Below, piece after piece: positions 17,055 through 26,355 of a stretch of 64,000 nt of DNA. Made by a program: the position numbers and the translations under genes. Source of the DNA: Allomuricauda sp. TMED12. Lineage in GTDB: Bacteria; Bacteroidota; Bacteroidia; Flavobacteriales; Flavobacteriaceae. Location of the stretch: NCBI GenBank assembly GCA_002167435.2, contig NHBR02000079.1, positions 1 through 64,000 of the forward strand, in the 5' to 3' direction. The first letter of the stretch is position 1; the number at the start of each line of letters is the position of its first letter. The notes beneath the pieces are model-generated. The model searched no databases, was not told the DNA's origin, and saw nothing but the letters and a program-made list of their open reading frames with translations.

Positions 17055-18230
17055 ATGGATATGGTACACGAATCCTTCAATAGACTAAAAGAGTATTGTG
17101 AAAAAGAAGGCTACAAAGGATGGGACCCATACGATGGATTAAATAGTTGGGTAACACAGAGGACTTTCTTGGGAAAGTCAAGCTATTTTAGGTTGGCATG
17201 GATCCAGTTGTTCAAAAGAAGCCCCTTTAACCTTAGAAAGCTATTCGGGGTAGGGAAAGGATATAATTCCAAAGGACTTGGACTATTTGTAATTGCGTAT
17301 TGCAATATGTACAGGGCAAACATGGAGCGGGAGGAATCTCTAAAAAAAATCTCATTTCTGGCGGACAAATTGGTGCATTTAAGCTCAAAAGATTACTCGG
17401 GTGCTTGTTGGGGGTATAATTTTGATTGGCAGGCCAGAGCTTTTTTTCAGCCCAAAGGAATGCCTACAGTTGTGGCGACCAGTTTTGTTGTGGAGGCTTT
17501 GTTTATGGCCTTTGATATTACGGGAAATCAGTTGTACAAAGATGTAGCATTAAGCAGTTCCAAGTTTGTCCTGAATGACCTCAATAGAACGTATGATGAA
17601 AGCGACAACTATACCCTATCTTATTCCCCAAAAGATAAGACCCAGGTTTTTAATGCAGGCTTATTGGGCGCCAAACTCCTTGCACAATGTTATAAATATG
17701 ACGGCAATCAACAAAATTTGGTCGAAGCCAAGAAAATTTGCACATATGTTTGTAACAAGCAAAATAAAGATGGTTCTTGGGCATATAGTAACCTGCCGTA
17801 CCACCAGTGGATAGATAGTTTCCATACAGGGTTCAATCTGGAATGCATATATGCATACGCCACAATATCCAGTGACGATACTTTTCAAAAAAATATTGAT
17901 ATCGGGTCGAAATATTATTTGGAAAATTTTTTTTTAGAGGACGGCACGCCCAAGTATTACAACAATAGAATATATCCCATAGACATCCACGCTCCTGCGC
18001 AATTGATTGTTACCCTTTTCAAAATGGACTATTTTTATGAGAATGAAGAACTAGCCCAAAAGGTTTTGTCTTGGACTATTGAACATATGCAGGATAAAAG
18101 AGGTTTTTTTTATTATCAGAAAAAGAAAGGGATAAGTTCTAGGATTCCATATATGAGATGGGCTCAATCTTGGATGATGTATTCCATGAGCTACTATATT
18201 TTTAAACAAAAAGACAATGTCCCGCATTAA
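17055..18230 (+). CDS. Putative alpha/alpha-toroid protein of a polysaccharide locus
   Basis: A soluble 391-residue protein without a signal peptide. Repeating helix-turn units rich in aromatic residues, for example WGYNFDWQ, DGSWAYSN and WIDSFHTGFNLE, resemble the (alpha/alpha)6 barrels of glycan lyases, epimerases and terpene-cyclase-like enzymes. I do not recognise an assigned function. It lies between the two-domain oxidoreductase and a GT26 glycosyltransferase, overlapping the latter by 14 bp, so a role in modifying a sugar of the repeat unit is likely but unproven. Confidence 0.7.
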   Translation: MDMVHESFNRLKEYCEKEGYKGWDPYDGLNSWVTQRTFLGKSSYFRLAWIQLFKRSPFNLRKLFGVGKGYNSKGLGLFVIAYCNMYRANMEREESLKKISFLADKLVHLSSKDYSGACWGYNFDWQARAFFQPKGMPTVVATSFVVEALFMAFDITGNQLYKDVALSSSKFVLNDLNRTYDESDNYTLSYSPKDKTQVFNAGLLGAKLLAQCYKYDGNQQNLVEAKKICTYVCNKQNKDGSWAYSNLPYHQWIDSFHTGFNLECIYAYATISSDDTFQKNIDIGSKYYLENFFLEDGTPKYYNNRIYPIDIHAPAQLIVTLFKMDYFYENEELAQKVLSWTIEHMQDKRGFFYYQKKKGISSRIPYMRWAQSWMMYSMSYYIFKQKDNVPH

Positions 18231-18954
18231 TATTCTTCAGACATATATTGACAATCTGAGCATGTCCGAAACTTTAAGTAGAGTTTTTGATGCAATAGAC
18301 CAAAATGAACAGATACACCATGTCGTGGTAAATGCCGGAAAGATAGTGGCAATTCAAACCGACCCCAGACTTAAGCAGAGCGTAAACAACAGTGACCTTA
18401 TTAATGCAGATGGTCAAGCTGTAGTCTGGGCATCTCGTTTTTTGGGAAAGCCTCTGAAGGAAAGGGTGGCGGGAATTGACCTAATGACAAATCTGGTCGA
18501 ATCTGCCCATAAAAATGGACATAAGATTTTCTTTCTTGGGGCTAAAGAAGAAATTGTAAAGCAAGTGGTAAATGTTTATTCCAAGAAGTATTCAGAAAAG
18601 TTGATCGCGGGGTATAGAAATGGTTATTTTCGAGCGGAGGATGAGGGCAAGATAGCTCAAGAAATAGCCGATAGTGGGGCGAATATTTTATTTGTAGCAA
18701 TAAGCTCACCTAAAAAGGAAATTTTTTTGTATAAGAATAAGACTATCCTAAAACCTGTTAATTTTATTATGGGTGTAGGAGGTAGTTTCGATGTGGTTGC
18801 CGGTAAGGTGAAAAGAGCTCCACGATGGATGCAAAAGTCCGGACTGGAATGGTTTTATCGGTTAGTACAAGAACCCAATAGAATGTGGAAAAGATACTTA
18901 GTAGGAAATAGTAAGTTTATTCTTTTGGTTTTGAGGGAGCGCTTTAAATTTTGA
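18217..18954 (+). CDS. WecG/TagA/CpsF family glycosyltransferase (GT26)
   Basis: Adds the second sugar, commonly ManNAc or ManNAcA, to an undecaprenyl-linked sugar in family members studied. The 245 residues contain the conserved LINADGQAVVWASRFLG (Asp65 is the expected catalytic base), RVAGIDLM, FFLGAKEEI, SPKKE and GVGGSFDVVAGKVKRAP, then the RYL segment at the membrane-binding C terminus. It overlaps the toroid gene and precedes the initiating transferase, which fits early steps of repeat-unit assembly. Confidence 0.92.
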   Translation: MSRINILQTYIDNLSMSETLSRVFDAIDQNEQIHHVVVNAGKIVAIQTDPRLKQSVNNSDLINADGQAVVWASRFLGKPLKERVAGIDLMTNLVESAHKNGHKIFFLGAKEEIVKQVVNVYSKKYSEKLIAGYRNGYFRAEDEGKIAQEIADSGANILFVAISSPKKEIFLYKNKTILKPVNFIMGVGGSFDVVAGKVKRAPRWMQKSGLEWFYRLVQEPNRMWKRYLVGNSKFILLVLRERFKF

Positions 18955-18987
18955 TACCTTTGAAAATCACAGTTTTCAAGTCAATAA

Positions 18988-20340
18988 ATGCTCTTCAGAC
19001 AATACAGATATTCAAACCTTATAACACCAATTTCATATTTAATGGATTTGGCGGTGCTGAACACATTCTTGTATATCTTGCCAATCAACTTCCAAACCCC
19101 TGTCTTGATTCATGTTTACATTTCAATGGCATGGTTGATTATTTCAACGAAAAATGAGTTTTACACTGTTTACCGCTTTTCTAAGGTAACCTACATCTTT
19201 AGATTGCTATTTGTACAGTTTGTATTCTTCTTTTTGGTGCTTTATGCATTTATTGGTTTTTTTAAACAGCCAATAATCAGTAGGCTGGCCCTTGGAGAAT
19301 ACTTCATTATCGTTTTCTTGATTATTTCGACCCTCAAACTGTTGAGCTACTTTTTGTTGATGGAATACAGGGAAAGAGTTAATGGAAACCTTAGAAACGT
19401 GGTCATTATCGGAAAAAACAAAAAGACCGATCAGCTTAGGCAAGTTTTTAATGAAAGAACGGAGTTTGGATATAATTTTCAAAAGCAATTTGCCCCGCAA
19501 TCAAAAGAATTTGATATCCAGGCTTGTTTGGACTACATACTAGAGAAAAACATTGATGAAATTTATTGTTCGGTATCAGAACTTGGAAACAAAGAATTAG
19601 CCAAATTTATAAGCTTTGCAGACAACAATTTAAAAACACTAAAGTTTATACCCGATAATAAAAATATCTTTTCCAAAAAGCTGAAGTTTGAATATTATGA
19701 TTATATCCCCGTTCTCTCACTTAGGGACATCCCTTTAGATAATCCCATAAACGCATTCATCAAAAGGTCGTTCGACATTGTGTTTTCCTTGGTCGTAATA
19801 ATTGGTCTACTTTCATGGCTAACCCCAATTTTGGCGCTGTTGATTACCTTGGAGTCTAAAGGCCCTGTGTTTTTTAGACAAACGAGAAATGGAATTGATA
19901 ATAGAGAGTTTTATTGCTATAAATTCCGTTCTATGGCTCCCAATGTTAATGCCGACCATATCCAAGCTACAAAAAACGATATGAGAATCACGAAAATCGG
20001 AAAGTTCATTAGAAAGACCAGTATCGACGAGCTTCCCCAATTTTACAATGTGTTGTTCGGAACCATGTCCGTTGTGGGACCACGACCACATATGGTAAAG
20101 CATACCAATGAATATGCGACAAGTGTGGACAAGTATATGGTCCGCCATTTTGTAAAACCAGGAATTACCGGTTTGGCTCAAGTGAGAGGCTATAGAGGAG
20201 AAATTGAAACCGATACTGATATTCAAAACAGGATTAAATTCGATATTTTTTATATTGAAAACTGGTCATTGTTCTTGGATTTAAAAATTATGGCCCAAAC
20301 TATTATAAATGCATTTAAAGGAGAAGCCAAAGCCTATTAG
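18988..20340 (+). CDS. Initiating sugar-phosphate transferase (WcaJ/WbaP type)
   Basis: Transfers a sugar-1-phosphate from a nucleotide sugar to undecaprenyl phosphate, the first step of glycan assembly. The 450-residue protein has four N-terminal transmembrane segments (about 10-125), a central CoA-binding-like domain and, from residue 258, the bacterial sugar transferase domain (KRSFDIVFS, then FRQTRNG, KFRSM, RKTSIDELPQ and VGPRPHMVKH). ATG 18988 is in the frame of these motifs. The catalytic Asp-Glu pair is seen in DELPQ. Sugar specificity is not clear; glucose or a related hexose is usual. Confidence 0.9.
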   Translation: MLFRQYRYSNLITPISYLMDLAVLNTFLYILPINFQTPVLIHVYISMAWLIISTKNEFYTVYRFSKVTYIFRLLFVQFVFFFLVLYAFIGFFKQPIISRLALGEYFIIVFLIISTLKLLSYFLLMEYRERVNGNLRNVVIIGKNKKTDQLRQVFNERTEFGYNFQKQFAPQSKEFDIQACLDYILEKNIDEIYCSVSELGNKELAKFISFADNNLKTLKFIPDNKNIFSKKLKFEYYDYIPVLSLRDIPLDNPINAFIKRSFDIVFSLVVIIGLLSWLTPILALLITLESKGPVFFRQTRNGIDNREFYCYKFRSMAPNVNADHIQATKNDMRITKIGKFIRKTSIDELPQFYNVLFGTMSVVGPRPHMVKHTNEYATSVDKYMVRHFVKPGITGLAQVRGYRGEIETDTDIQNRIKFDIFYIENWSLFLDLKIMAQTIINAFKGEAKAY

Positions 20341-20346
20341 AATCTA

Positions 20347-21324
20347 ATGAAAAAAACACTCATCACCGGAGCAGCGGGATTTTTAGGATCCCACCTTTGT
20401 GATCGGTTCATTGCCGAAGGCCATCATGTTATTGGTATGGACAACTTAATCACGGGGGACATTAAGAATATTGAACATCTGTTTCACTTAAAGCGGTTCG
20501 AGTTCTTTCATCACGATGTGACAAAATTTGTGCATGTTCCGGGTAAAATGGATTATGTTCTTCACTTTGCATCTCCGGCAAGTCCAATCGACTATTTGAA
20601 GATCCCCATCGAAACACTAAAGGTTGGCTCGTTGGGAACACTTAACTTATTGGGATTAGCAAGAGATCATGGAGCTCGTATTTTAGTGGCGTCCACCTCT
20701 GAAGTGTATGGAGATCCATTGGTGCACCCACAAAACGAAGACTATTTTGGAAATGTGAGCCCAATCGGTCCTAGAGGTGTGTACGATGAGGCCAAACGCT
20801 TTATGGAATCCATTACCATGGCCTATCATAGGCACCATGGTTTGGACACCCGTATTGTTCGCATCTTCAACACCTACGGTTCCCGAATGCGGTTGAACGA
20901 TGGAAGGGTGGTACCTGCTTTTATGGGTCAGGCACTTCGAGGTGAAGATTTGACCGTTTTTGGAGATGGCTCACAATCACGTTCGTTTACCTATATCGAT
21001 GATCAGATTGAGGGAATCTACCGTTTATTAATGAGTGATTACGTGGAACCCATCAATATTGGAAATCCTGATGAGACCACCATTCTGGAATTTGCGGAAG
21101 AAATCATCAAACTAACCGGTACAGATCAAAAAATTGTGTTCAAACCATTGCCTCAAGACGACCCAATGCAACGACAGCCTGATATTTCGAGAGCTAAAGA
21201 AATTTTGGATTGGGAGCCCAAAGTGCATCGTTCCGAAGGACTTAAAAAGGTGTTTGAGTATTTTAAATCACTTCCGCACGATGAGTTGTGGGAAGCGCAC
21301 AGAGATTTCTTTCCAAATAGCTAG
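20347..21324 (+). CDS. UDP-glucuronate decarboxylase (UDP-xylose synthase) family
   Basis: An extended short-chain dehydrogenase of 325 residues that most resembles UXS enzymes, which turn UDP-glucuronate into UDP-xylose. It has GAAGFLGSH (8-16), the [20 protein letters not shown] block characteristic of [12 protein letters not shown] (116-123), Tyr146 and Lys150 in YDEAK, and [10 protein letters not shown]. It is the last gene of the polysaccharide locus, only 6 bp after the initiating transferase. No UDP-glucose dehydrogenase is visible in the window, so UDP-glucuronate must come from elsewhere. Confidence 0.9.
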   Translation: MKKTLITGAAGFLGSHLCDRFIAEGHHVIGMDNLITGDIKNIEHLFHLKRFEFFHHDVTKFVHVPGKMDYVLHFASPASPIDYLKIPIETLKVGSLGTLNLLGLARDHGARILVASTSEVYGDPLVHPQNEDYFGNVSPIGPRGVYDEAKRFMESITMAYHRHHGLDTRIVRIFNTYGSRMRLNDGRVVPAFMGQALRGEDLTVFGDGSQSRSFTYIDDQIEGIYRLLMSDYVEPINIGNPDETTILEFAEEIIKLTGTDQKIVFKPLPQDDPMQRQPDISRAKEILDWEPKVHRSEGLKKVFEYFKSLPHDELWEAHRDFFPNS

Positions 21325-21343
21325 ACAAGTTCCCGTCAAAACG

Positions 21344-21351
21344 TATTTTTG
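21344..21351 (+). promoter_or_regulatory. TAnnTTTG promoter box before purD
   Basis: TATTTTTG lies 15 bp before the purD ATG and matches the -7 consensus TAnnTTTG of Bacteroidota sigma factors. No convincing TTG -33 element is seen at the expected distance, so this is a weak call. It falls at the boundary between the polysaccharide locus and the purine gene. Confidence 0.4.
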
Positions 21352-21366
21352 CCAAAACGTTGAATC

Positions 21367-22641
21367 ATGAACATCTTGGTCTTGGGTTCTGGTGGCCGTG
21401 AGCATGCCATTTCCCTCAAAATTTCTCAAAGCCCCAAAATATCGAAACTGTTTGTTGCCCCTGGTAATGCGGGAACTGCTCAAATTGCGACCAATGTTGA
21501 GGTTGGGGTAAACGATTTTGAAGCCATCAAAAAATTGGTGTTAAAGGAAAAGATTGACTTAGTGGTGGTAGGACCAGAGGATCCTTTGGTAAATGGAGTA
21601 CACGATTTTTTTCTGAATGATGATGAACTAAAATCTATCCCAGTTATTGGCCCAGAAAAAGCAGCAGCAGAGCTCGAAGGCAGCAAGGAGTTTGCCAAAG
21701 AATTTATGATGCGACACAACATTCCAACAGCGGCCTATCAAAGTTTCACAAGTGAAACATTGGAAGAAGGGTATGCTTTTTTGGAAACCTTAAATCCACC
21801 ATATGTACTTAAGGCCGATGGTTTGGCTGCAGGAAAAGGTGTTTTGATCCTCCAAGATATCCAAGAGGCCAAAGACGAATTAAAATCCATGTTGGTCGAC
21901 TCCAAATTCGGAAACGCAAGTGCTACGGTGGTCATCGAAGAGTTCTTGGACGGTATAGAATTGAGCTGCTTTGTACTTACGGACGGTACTAACTATAAAA
22001 TTCTGCCGACCGCGAAAGACTATAAAAGAATAGGTGAAGGCGATACTGGACTCAACACAGGGGGTATGGGGGCTATTTCCCCAGTTCCTTTTGCCGATAC
22101 TGTCTTTATGGACAAGATAGAGCGCCAAATTGTAAAACCTACCGTAGACGGCCTTAAAAAGGACAGTCTACCCTATGTGGGTTTTATCTTTATCGGATTG
22201 ATAAAAGTCGGTGAGGAACCCAAAGTGATCGAGTACAATGTTCGCATGGGCGATCCAGAGACCGAAGTGGTAATCCCGCGACTAAAATCTGATTTGGTCG
22301 AGATACTATTGGCCATGGCCAACGGAACTCTGGACCAAGTGGACCTTCAAATTGACGAAAGAGCAGCAACCACTGTTATGGCCGTGTCTGGTGGTTATCC
22401 CGAAGCGTATGAAAAAGGCAAAAAAATTACAGGAACGGAAAACATTGAAGATTCCATTGTGTTTCATGCAGGTACCAAACTATCCGATGGAAAGGTGGTC
22501 ACCAATGGAGGGCGAGTAATAGCGATTACTTCCTTTGGAAAAGATTTTAAGGAAGCATTAAAAACATCCTATCAAAATATGGAGAAGCTCCATTTTGATG
22601 GAATGTACTATAGAAAGGATTTAGGATTCGACCTAGATTAG
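21367..22641 (+). CDS. purD: Phosphoribosylamine-glycine ligase PurD
   Basis: Second step of de novo purine synthesis: ATP, glycine and phosphoribosylamine give GAR. The 424-residue ATP-grasp protein has VLGSGGREHA at the N terminus, KADGLAAGKGV (ATP-binding), EFLDGIELSCF, GGMGAISPVP and the metal-binding EYNVRMGDPE. Full length. The stop overlaps the convergent gene at 22638 by four bases, so the two are transcribed toward each other with almost no space for termination. Confidence 0.97.
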   Translation: MNILVLGSGGREHAISLKISQSPKISKLFVAPGNAGTAQIATNVEVGVNDFEAIKKLVLKEKIDLVVVGPEDPLVNGVHDFFLNDDELKSIPVIGPEKAAAELEGSKEFAKEFMMRHNIPTAAYQSFTSETLEEGYAFLETLNPPYVLKADGLAAGKGVLILQDIQEAKDELKSMLVDSKFGNASATVVIEEFLDGIELSCFVLTDGTNYKILPTAKDYKRIGEGDTGLNTGGMGAISPVPFADTVFMDKIERQIVKPTVDGLKKDSLPYVGFIFIGLIKVGEEPKVIEYNVRMGDPETEVVIPRLKSDLVEILLAMANGTLDQVDLQIDERAATTVMAVSGGYPEAYEKGKKITGTENIEDSIVFHAGTKLSDGKVVTNGGRVIAITSFGKDFKEALKTSYQNMEKLHFDGMYYRKDLGFDLD

Positions 22642-22859
22642 ATGTAAGAGTGAGAGCTTATGCTCTTATCTTCCTCCCCACTTTCGTTGAAAATTTTCAA
22701 CTGGCCCATCCAATAAACAGCTGCAATTAAACCAATAACAAAGAAAATCCAGTTAATGGTATTGGCGCCCCACCAGCTATGCATAAAGCGGAAAAAATCG
22801 TATGGTGCGAAAAGGTAGTTTACAAATAAGTCTTCTATACCGTAAAAAAACTTGCTCAT
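22638..22859 (-). CDS. Small conserved membrane protein (DUF6341-like)
   Basis: A 73-residue protein with one strong transmembrane segment (NWIFFVIGLIAAVYWMG) and an aromatic N terminus (FFYGIEDLFVNYLFAPYDFF). It resembles a short Flavobacteriaceae-specific protein found beside purD and now catalogued, as far as I recall, as DUF6341; older annotations call it uracil phosphoribosyltransferase, which this sequence clearly is not. Function unknown. It is convergent with purD and divergent from the next gene. Confidence 0.75.
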   Translation of the reverse strand: MSKFFYGIEDLFVNYLFAPYDFFRFMHSWWGANTINWIFFVIGLIAAVYWMGQLKIFNESGEEDKSISSHSYI

Positions 22860-22898
22860 GTTGGTTATATTTACTCTACAAAAGTAGCAAAAGATAGG

Positions 22899-23828
22899 AT
22901 GATTTCAAGCTTTTTCGGAAAAACAAAACCCATAAATTATATTGTCCTTGCCATCTTTTTGTTTCTTTTTTACTTCGCCAATATTTTTTTTCAGCTGAAA
23001 GAACAAAGAATCAATGAAGTTATTCCCTTGGAAATCTTGCTGTTCGTCACGTTGTTGTTGGCTGTTTTCATCATCAATTTAATTGTAAGAACCGAAAAGG
23101 CTACGGAGTTTAACTCCTATGCGATGGTCTTTTTTGTGCTCTTAATTGTTGCCTTTTCTGATGAATTGGTTCTTCAAAATGTAATCTTTGCCAACTTTTT
23201 TCTACTCTTGGCCTTTTGGAGAATATTGTCCATCAAATCCATTAGAAATGTAAAGAGCAAGATTTTTGATGCCTCGCTATTGATTACCATTGCAAGCCTT
23301 TTCTATGATTGGGCCATCGCATTTATGCTACTGGTCTTTTTTGTGATTTTGGTTTACGATAGGAAAACATTCAAAAATTGGCTGGTTCCGTTCCTTGGCA
23401 TGGCCACCATTTTTATATTAACGTTCACTGTACTCCAATTAAAAGGCTCTTTGAGCTTTTTTGAAGAGCACTATCAATTCTCCTTAGGACTTTTTACTAC
23501 CAAATCATTCTTCCAGGTATTGAATGTAAAGACCTTGATTTATCTTATTTTGACCGTTATAGTTTCTATTTTGGTATTTGTGCGGCTTCGAAATGTAAGT
23601 GGGGGCAAACTGCTTTTGCTTAGAATTGTTTTTCTTGTTTTTTTATTGGGAACGGGCATTATTTTCTTTACCCCGGCGGATGCCTCTCCCGTGTTGATCA
23701 CCTTTTTCCCCGCAGCCGTTTTTCTGACCAACTATTTCGAAAGCATTAAAAAAAGAAAACTCCAAGAAGTGGTTTTGATACTCTCAATTGTGATTGCCTT
23801 GGTGCTTTTTGCCTTTCACCTGAAATAA
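22899..23828 (+). CDS. Polytopic membrane protein, DUF6427-like
   Basis: A 309-residue integral membrane protein with eight to nine hydrophobic segments, beginning MISSFFGKTKPINYIVL. It matches my memory of the DUF6427 family, which is restricted to Bacteroidota and sits near purD in flavobacteria. No catalytic motif is visible and no function is known. It is divergent from the small membrane gene (40 bp apart) and 42 bp before the DUF4254 gene. Confidence 0.75.
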   Translation: MISSFFGKTKPINYIVLAIFLFLFYFANIFFQLKEQRINEVIPLEILLFVTLLLAVFIINLIVRTEKATEFNSYAMVFFVLLIVAFSDELVLQNVIFANFFLLLAFWRILSIKSIRNVKSKIFDASLLITIASLFYDWAIAFMLLVFFVILVYDRKTFKNWLVPFLGMATIFILTFTVLQLKGSLSFFEEHYQFSLGLFTTKSFFQVLNVKTLIYLILTVIVSILVFVRLRNVSGGKLLLLRIVFLVFLLGTGIIFFTPADASPVLITFFPAAVFLTNYFESIKKRKLQEVVLILSIVIALVLFAFHLK

Positions 23829-23844
23829 GTACATCATAAAGCAA

Positions 23845-23852
23845 TATCTTTG
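23845..23852 (+). promoter_or_regulatory. TAnnTTTG promoter box before the DUF4254 gene
   Basis: TATCTTTG exactly matches the Bacteroidota -7 consensus and lies 18 bp before the ATG at 23871. A -33 TTG at the usual spacing is not evident. The short leader would suit a promoter for the DUF4254-GT9 pair. Confidence 0.45.
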
Positions 23853-23870
23853 AACAAATTTATGTAAGCT

Positions 23871-24476
23871 ATGTTCAGCGATTTTGCCTTCAAGATATTT
23901 CAGGAAAGTATAGATACCTATCACATTAAAGATGATGTGTACCAGGAATTTTCCAACCCTTATCCAAAGGATAAAGTGGAGCATTTGCTCTATAGAAAAA
24001 ATTGGATAGATACGGTACAATGGCATTATGAAGATATTATCCGTGACCCGGAGATTGATCCCGTGGCGGCATTGGACCTCAAAAGAAAAATTGACGCCAG
24101 TAATCAGGATCGCACGGATTTGGTAGAGTATATTGATGGTTATTTTTTAAATAAATACCAATCGGTACAGCTAAAGGCTGATGCGACTATCAATACCGAA
24201 AGTCCAGCTTGGGCCATTGACCGGCTTTCTATTTTAGCACTGAAAATCTATCATATGCGAGAAGAGGTAAGCCGTAAGGATGCTTCACCGGGGCATATCC
24301 AAAAGTGTAGTGATAAACTGGCGATACTCCTCGAACAGAAAAAAGACCTTTCCACAGCCATTGATCAATTGTTGGCTGACATTGAGGCTGGGGACAAGTA
24401 CATGAAAGTCTATAAGCAGATGAAAATGTACAACGATGATGAACTAAACCCTGTGCTTCGTGGACAAAAAGGGTAA
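23871..24476 (+). CDS. DUF4254 domain protein
   Basis: A soluble, mainly helical 201-residue protein without signal peptide. The N-terminal half (YPKDKVEHLLYRKNWIDTVQWHYEDIIRD is split by motifs, key residues being W43, W47 and H48 region) and the later ESPAWAIDRLSILALKIYHM segment are typical of DUF4254, a family without assigned function. The gene overlaps the following GT9 glycosyltransferase by 17 bp, a pairing that recurs in Bacteroidota and hints at a role in LPS or glycan synthesis. This link is inference. Confidence 0.85.
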   Translation: MFSDFAFKIFQESIDTYHIKDDVYQEFSNPYPKDKVEHLLYRKNWIDTVQWHYEDIIRDPEIDPVAALDLKRKIDASNQDRTDLVEYIDGYFLNKYQSVQLKADATINTESPAWAIDRLSILALKIYHMREEVSRKDASPGHIQKCSDKLAILLEQKKDLSTAIDQLLADIEAGDKYMKVYKQMKMYNDDELNPVLRGQKG

Positions 24477-25509
24477 ACAGACCCATATTTTAATCATTAG
24501 GTTATCTGCCATGGGCGATGTGGCTATGACCGTACCCATTATTCGAACACTTACAGTAGAATATCCAGAGCTACAACTTACTGTTCTTACCAAAAAACCG
24601 TTTATGCCCATTTTTGATGGGATTGAGAACGTACAGGTTAAAGAAGCAGACGTTAAAAGACGGCATAAAGGGTTGATGGGTCTTTGGCGACTGTACAAAG
24701 AGCTGAAACCTTTAAAGCTTGATGCCGTAGCCGATTTGCACAATGTGTTGCGTAGCCGCATTCTCAAAAAGTATTTTGCCTTAGAGCGGGTACCTTTTGT
24801 TCAAATTGATAAGGGCCGTAAGGACAAGAAAGCACTTACCCGCCCCAAGAACAAAGTTTTTGAGCAATTAAAAAGCACCCATCAGCGATACGCAGATGTT
24901 TTTACAGAACTTGGTTATCCTATTGATTTATCCAATGCCAAACCATTGGAGCGAGTTCAACTCTCCGAAAAAGTGTTGAAACTAGTGCAGCAGGATACCA
25001 AAAAATGGGTGGGGATTGCGCCTTTTGCAGCGCACGAGGGTAAGATGTATCCATTAGAGTTCACTGAAGAGATAATCCAATCGCTAAATAATACCGATAA
25101 GTATAAAATACTATTGTTTGGCGGTGGAGCTAAAGAAGTTGAAGTGTTGGAACAGCTTGCTAACACTTACCAAAATGCCCTGTGCATGGCAGGCAAGCTA
25201 AATCTTTCCGAAGAATTGCAATTGATTTCCAATTTAGATGTGATGTTGTCCATGGACAGTGGAAATGCACATATGGCTGCCAATTATGGTATTCCCGTGG
25301 TGACCCTTTGGGGGGTAACCCATCCGTATGCTGGATTTTATCCGTTTGGGCAACCCATGGAAAATGCACTCATGGCCAATCGTGAAGCCTATCCCTTAAT
25401 TCCAACCTCGGTTTACGGCAACAAAGTACCTGCAGGGTATGAAAATGCCATGAAAACTATCAAGCCAGATAAAGTGTTGAAAAAAATGTTGGATATTTTG
25501 GAGGTATAA
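24460..25509 (+). CDS. Glycosyltransferase family 9 (heptosyltransferase-like)
   Basis: A GT-B enzyme of 349 residues related to WaaF/WaaC, which add heptose to the LPS inner core. The start is GTG at 24460. It has HILIIRLSAMGDVAMTVPII at the N terminus, with the conserved Asp of SAMGD, then GIAPFAAHEGKMYPLEF and, in the donor domain, SMDSGNAHMAANYGIPVVTLWG, the GT9 signature. The actual sugar in flavobacterial core oligosaccharides is unknown. No signal or membrane segment. It is coupled to the DUF4254 gene. Confidence 0.9.
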   Translation: MDKKGKQTHILIIRLSAMGDVAMTVPIIRTLTVEYPELQLTVLTKKPFMPIFDGIENVQVKEADVKRRHKGLMGLWRLYKELKPLKLDAVADLHNVLRSRILKKYFALERVPFVQIDKGRKDKKALTRPKNKVFEQLKSTHQRYADVFTELGYPIDLSNAKPLERVQLSEKVLKLVQQDTKKWVGIAPFAAHEGKMYPLEFTEEIIQSLNNTDKYKILLFGGGAKEVEVLEQLANTYQNALCMAGKLNLSEELQLISNLDVMLSMDSGNAHMAANYGIPVVTLWGVTHPYAGFYPFGQPMENALMANREAYPLIPTSVYGNKVPAGYENAMKTIKPDKVLKKMLDILEV

Positions 25510-25721
25510 TCGAGCCAAAATGAAAATATTTTTCGGACAACAGACTTCACTATTTTATAGAGTAGCTCAGTTAAACAATATCTATCAACTGAAAACGTAG
25601 ATTTATAAATTAATAATAGACGTTCATCAGTTTATCAAATATCTATTGCTGTATAATTCGGAATTTCACTTTGTAACAACCATGAAATACCTATATGGCA
25701 CTTTTTGATTTATATAAGCGG

Positions 25722-26339
25722 ATGAAACATTTTGTAATGCCTACAATTTGCTTAACTGCGGTGAATTTGTCGAATGCCCAGTTTTATGAAAATAATGGAA
25801 TCTATTTGTCAAGTGAAATCAATTCAGGCAGTTATAATGTTGGGGTGGATTTTAACGTTAATTACGTTTACAAAGAAAAATATTCTTTAAAGTTAGGTTG
25901 TTCAGGGTTTCTTAAAAAACCCAAATCAACACCAGAAGATTATATTCCTGGTGTAGAAAAAATTCTAAGTTTTTGGCTTTCTGGACCATTTGATGAAATG
26001 ATGAACTATCAAGTTGGATTTGGAAGAGTATATAAATTAAATGATGCAGGAACTTTTAGGGCAAACATATCTTTAGGTTTTGGATATTCAGAATTTAGAA
26101 ATGTTGTTACTTGGCAAAAAAGAAATGTATTCTTATTTACCAGGAATTATGACGTTAATTATGAGAGCTACAGTTCGGGAAGTTTAATTATAAATCCAAA
26201 AATAGAATTTCCAGTTGTCAGCTTTTACGGTTTAACAGTTTCCCCACTTTTAATGATTAGCAAAAAACAAACGTATTTAGGGATAGGTGTAGGTCAAATG
26301 ATTGGTATAATAAGAAAGAAAAAAATAATAAATCATTGA
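25722..26339 (+). CDS. Hypothetical secreted/outer-membrane protein
   Basis: From ATG 25722 the 205-residue protein starts MKHFVMPTICLTAVNLSNAQ, a signal peptide with cleavage after the Ala of NAQ or close to it. An ATG at 25695 would add nine residues and spoil the signal. The mature part alternates aromatic and polar residues in beta strands (GIYLSSEINSGSYNVGVDF, ANISLGFGYSEF), which suggests a small beta-barrel. No family is recognised. It stands alone after a 185 bp A/T-rich gap and is convergent with arsS; composition hints at recent acquisition. Confidence 0.6.
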   Translation: MKHFVMPTICLTAVNLSNAQFYENNGIYLSSEINSGSYNVGVDFNVNYVYKEKYSLKLGCSGFLKKPKSTPEDYIPGVEKILSFWLSGPFDEMMNYQVGFGRVYKLNDAGTFRANISLGFGYSEFRNVVTWQKRNVFLFTRNYDVNYESYSSGSLIINPKIEFPVVSFYGLTVSPLLMISKKQTYLGIGVGQMIGIIRKKKIINH

Positions 26340-26355
26340 ATTAATTCCCAAAAAG

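Noticed and set aside
18951-19157. Open frame of 68 codons at the start of the initiating transferase
   Set aside because: It overlaps the first membrane helices of the transferase gene in another frame and shows no motif; the transferase frame from 18988 has clear family signatures.
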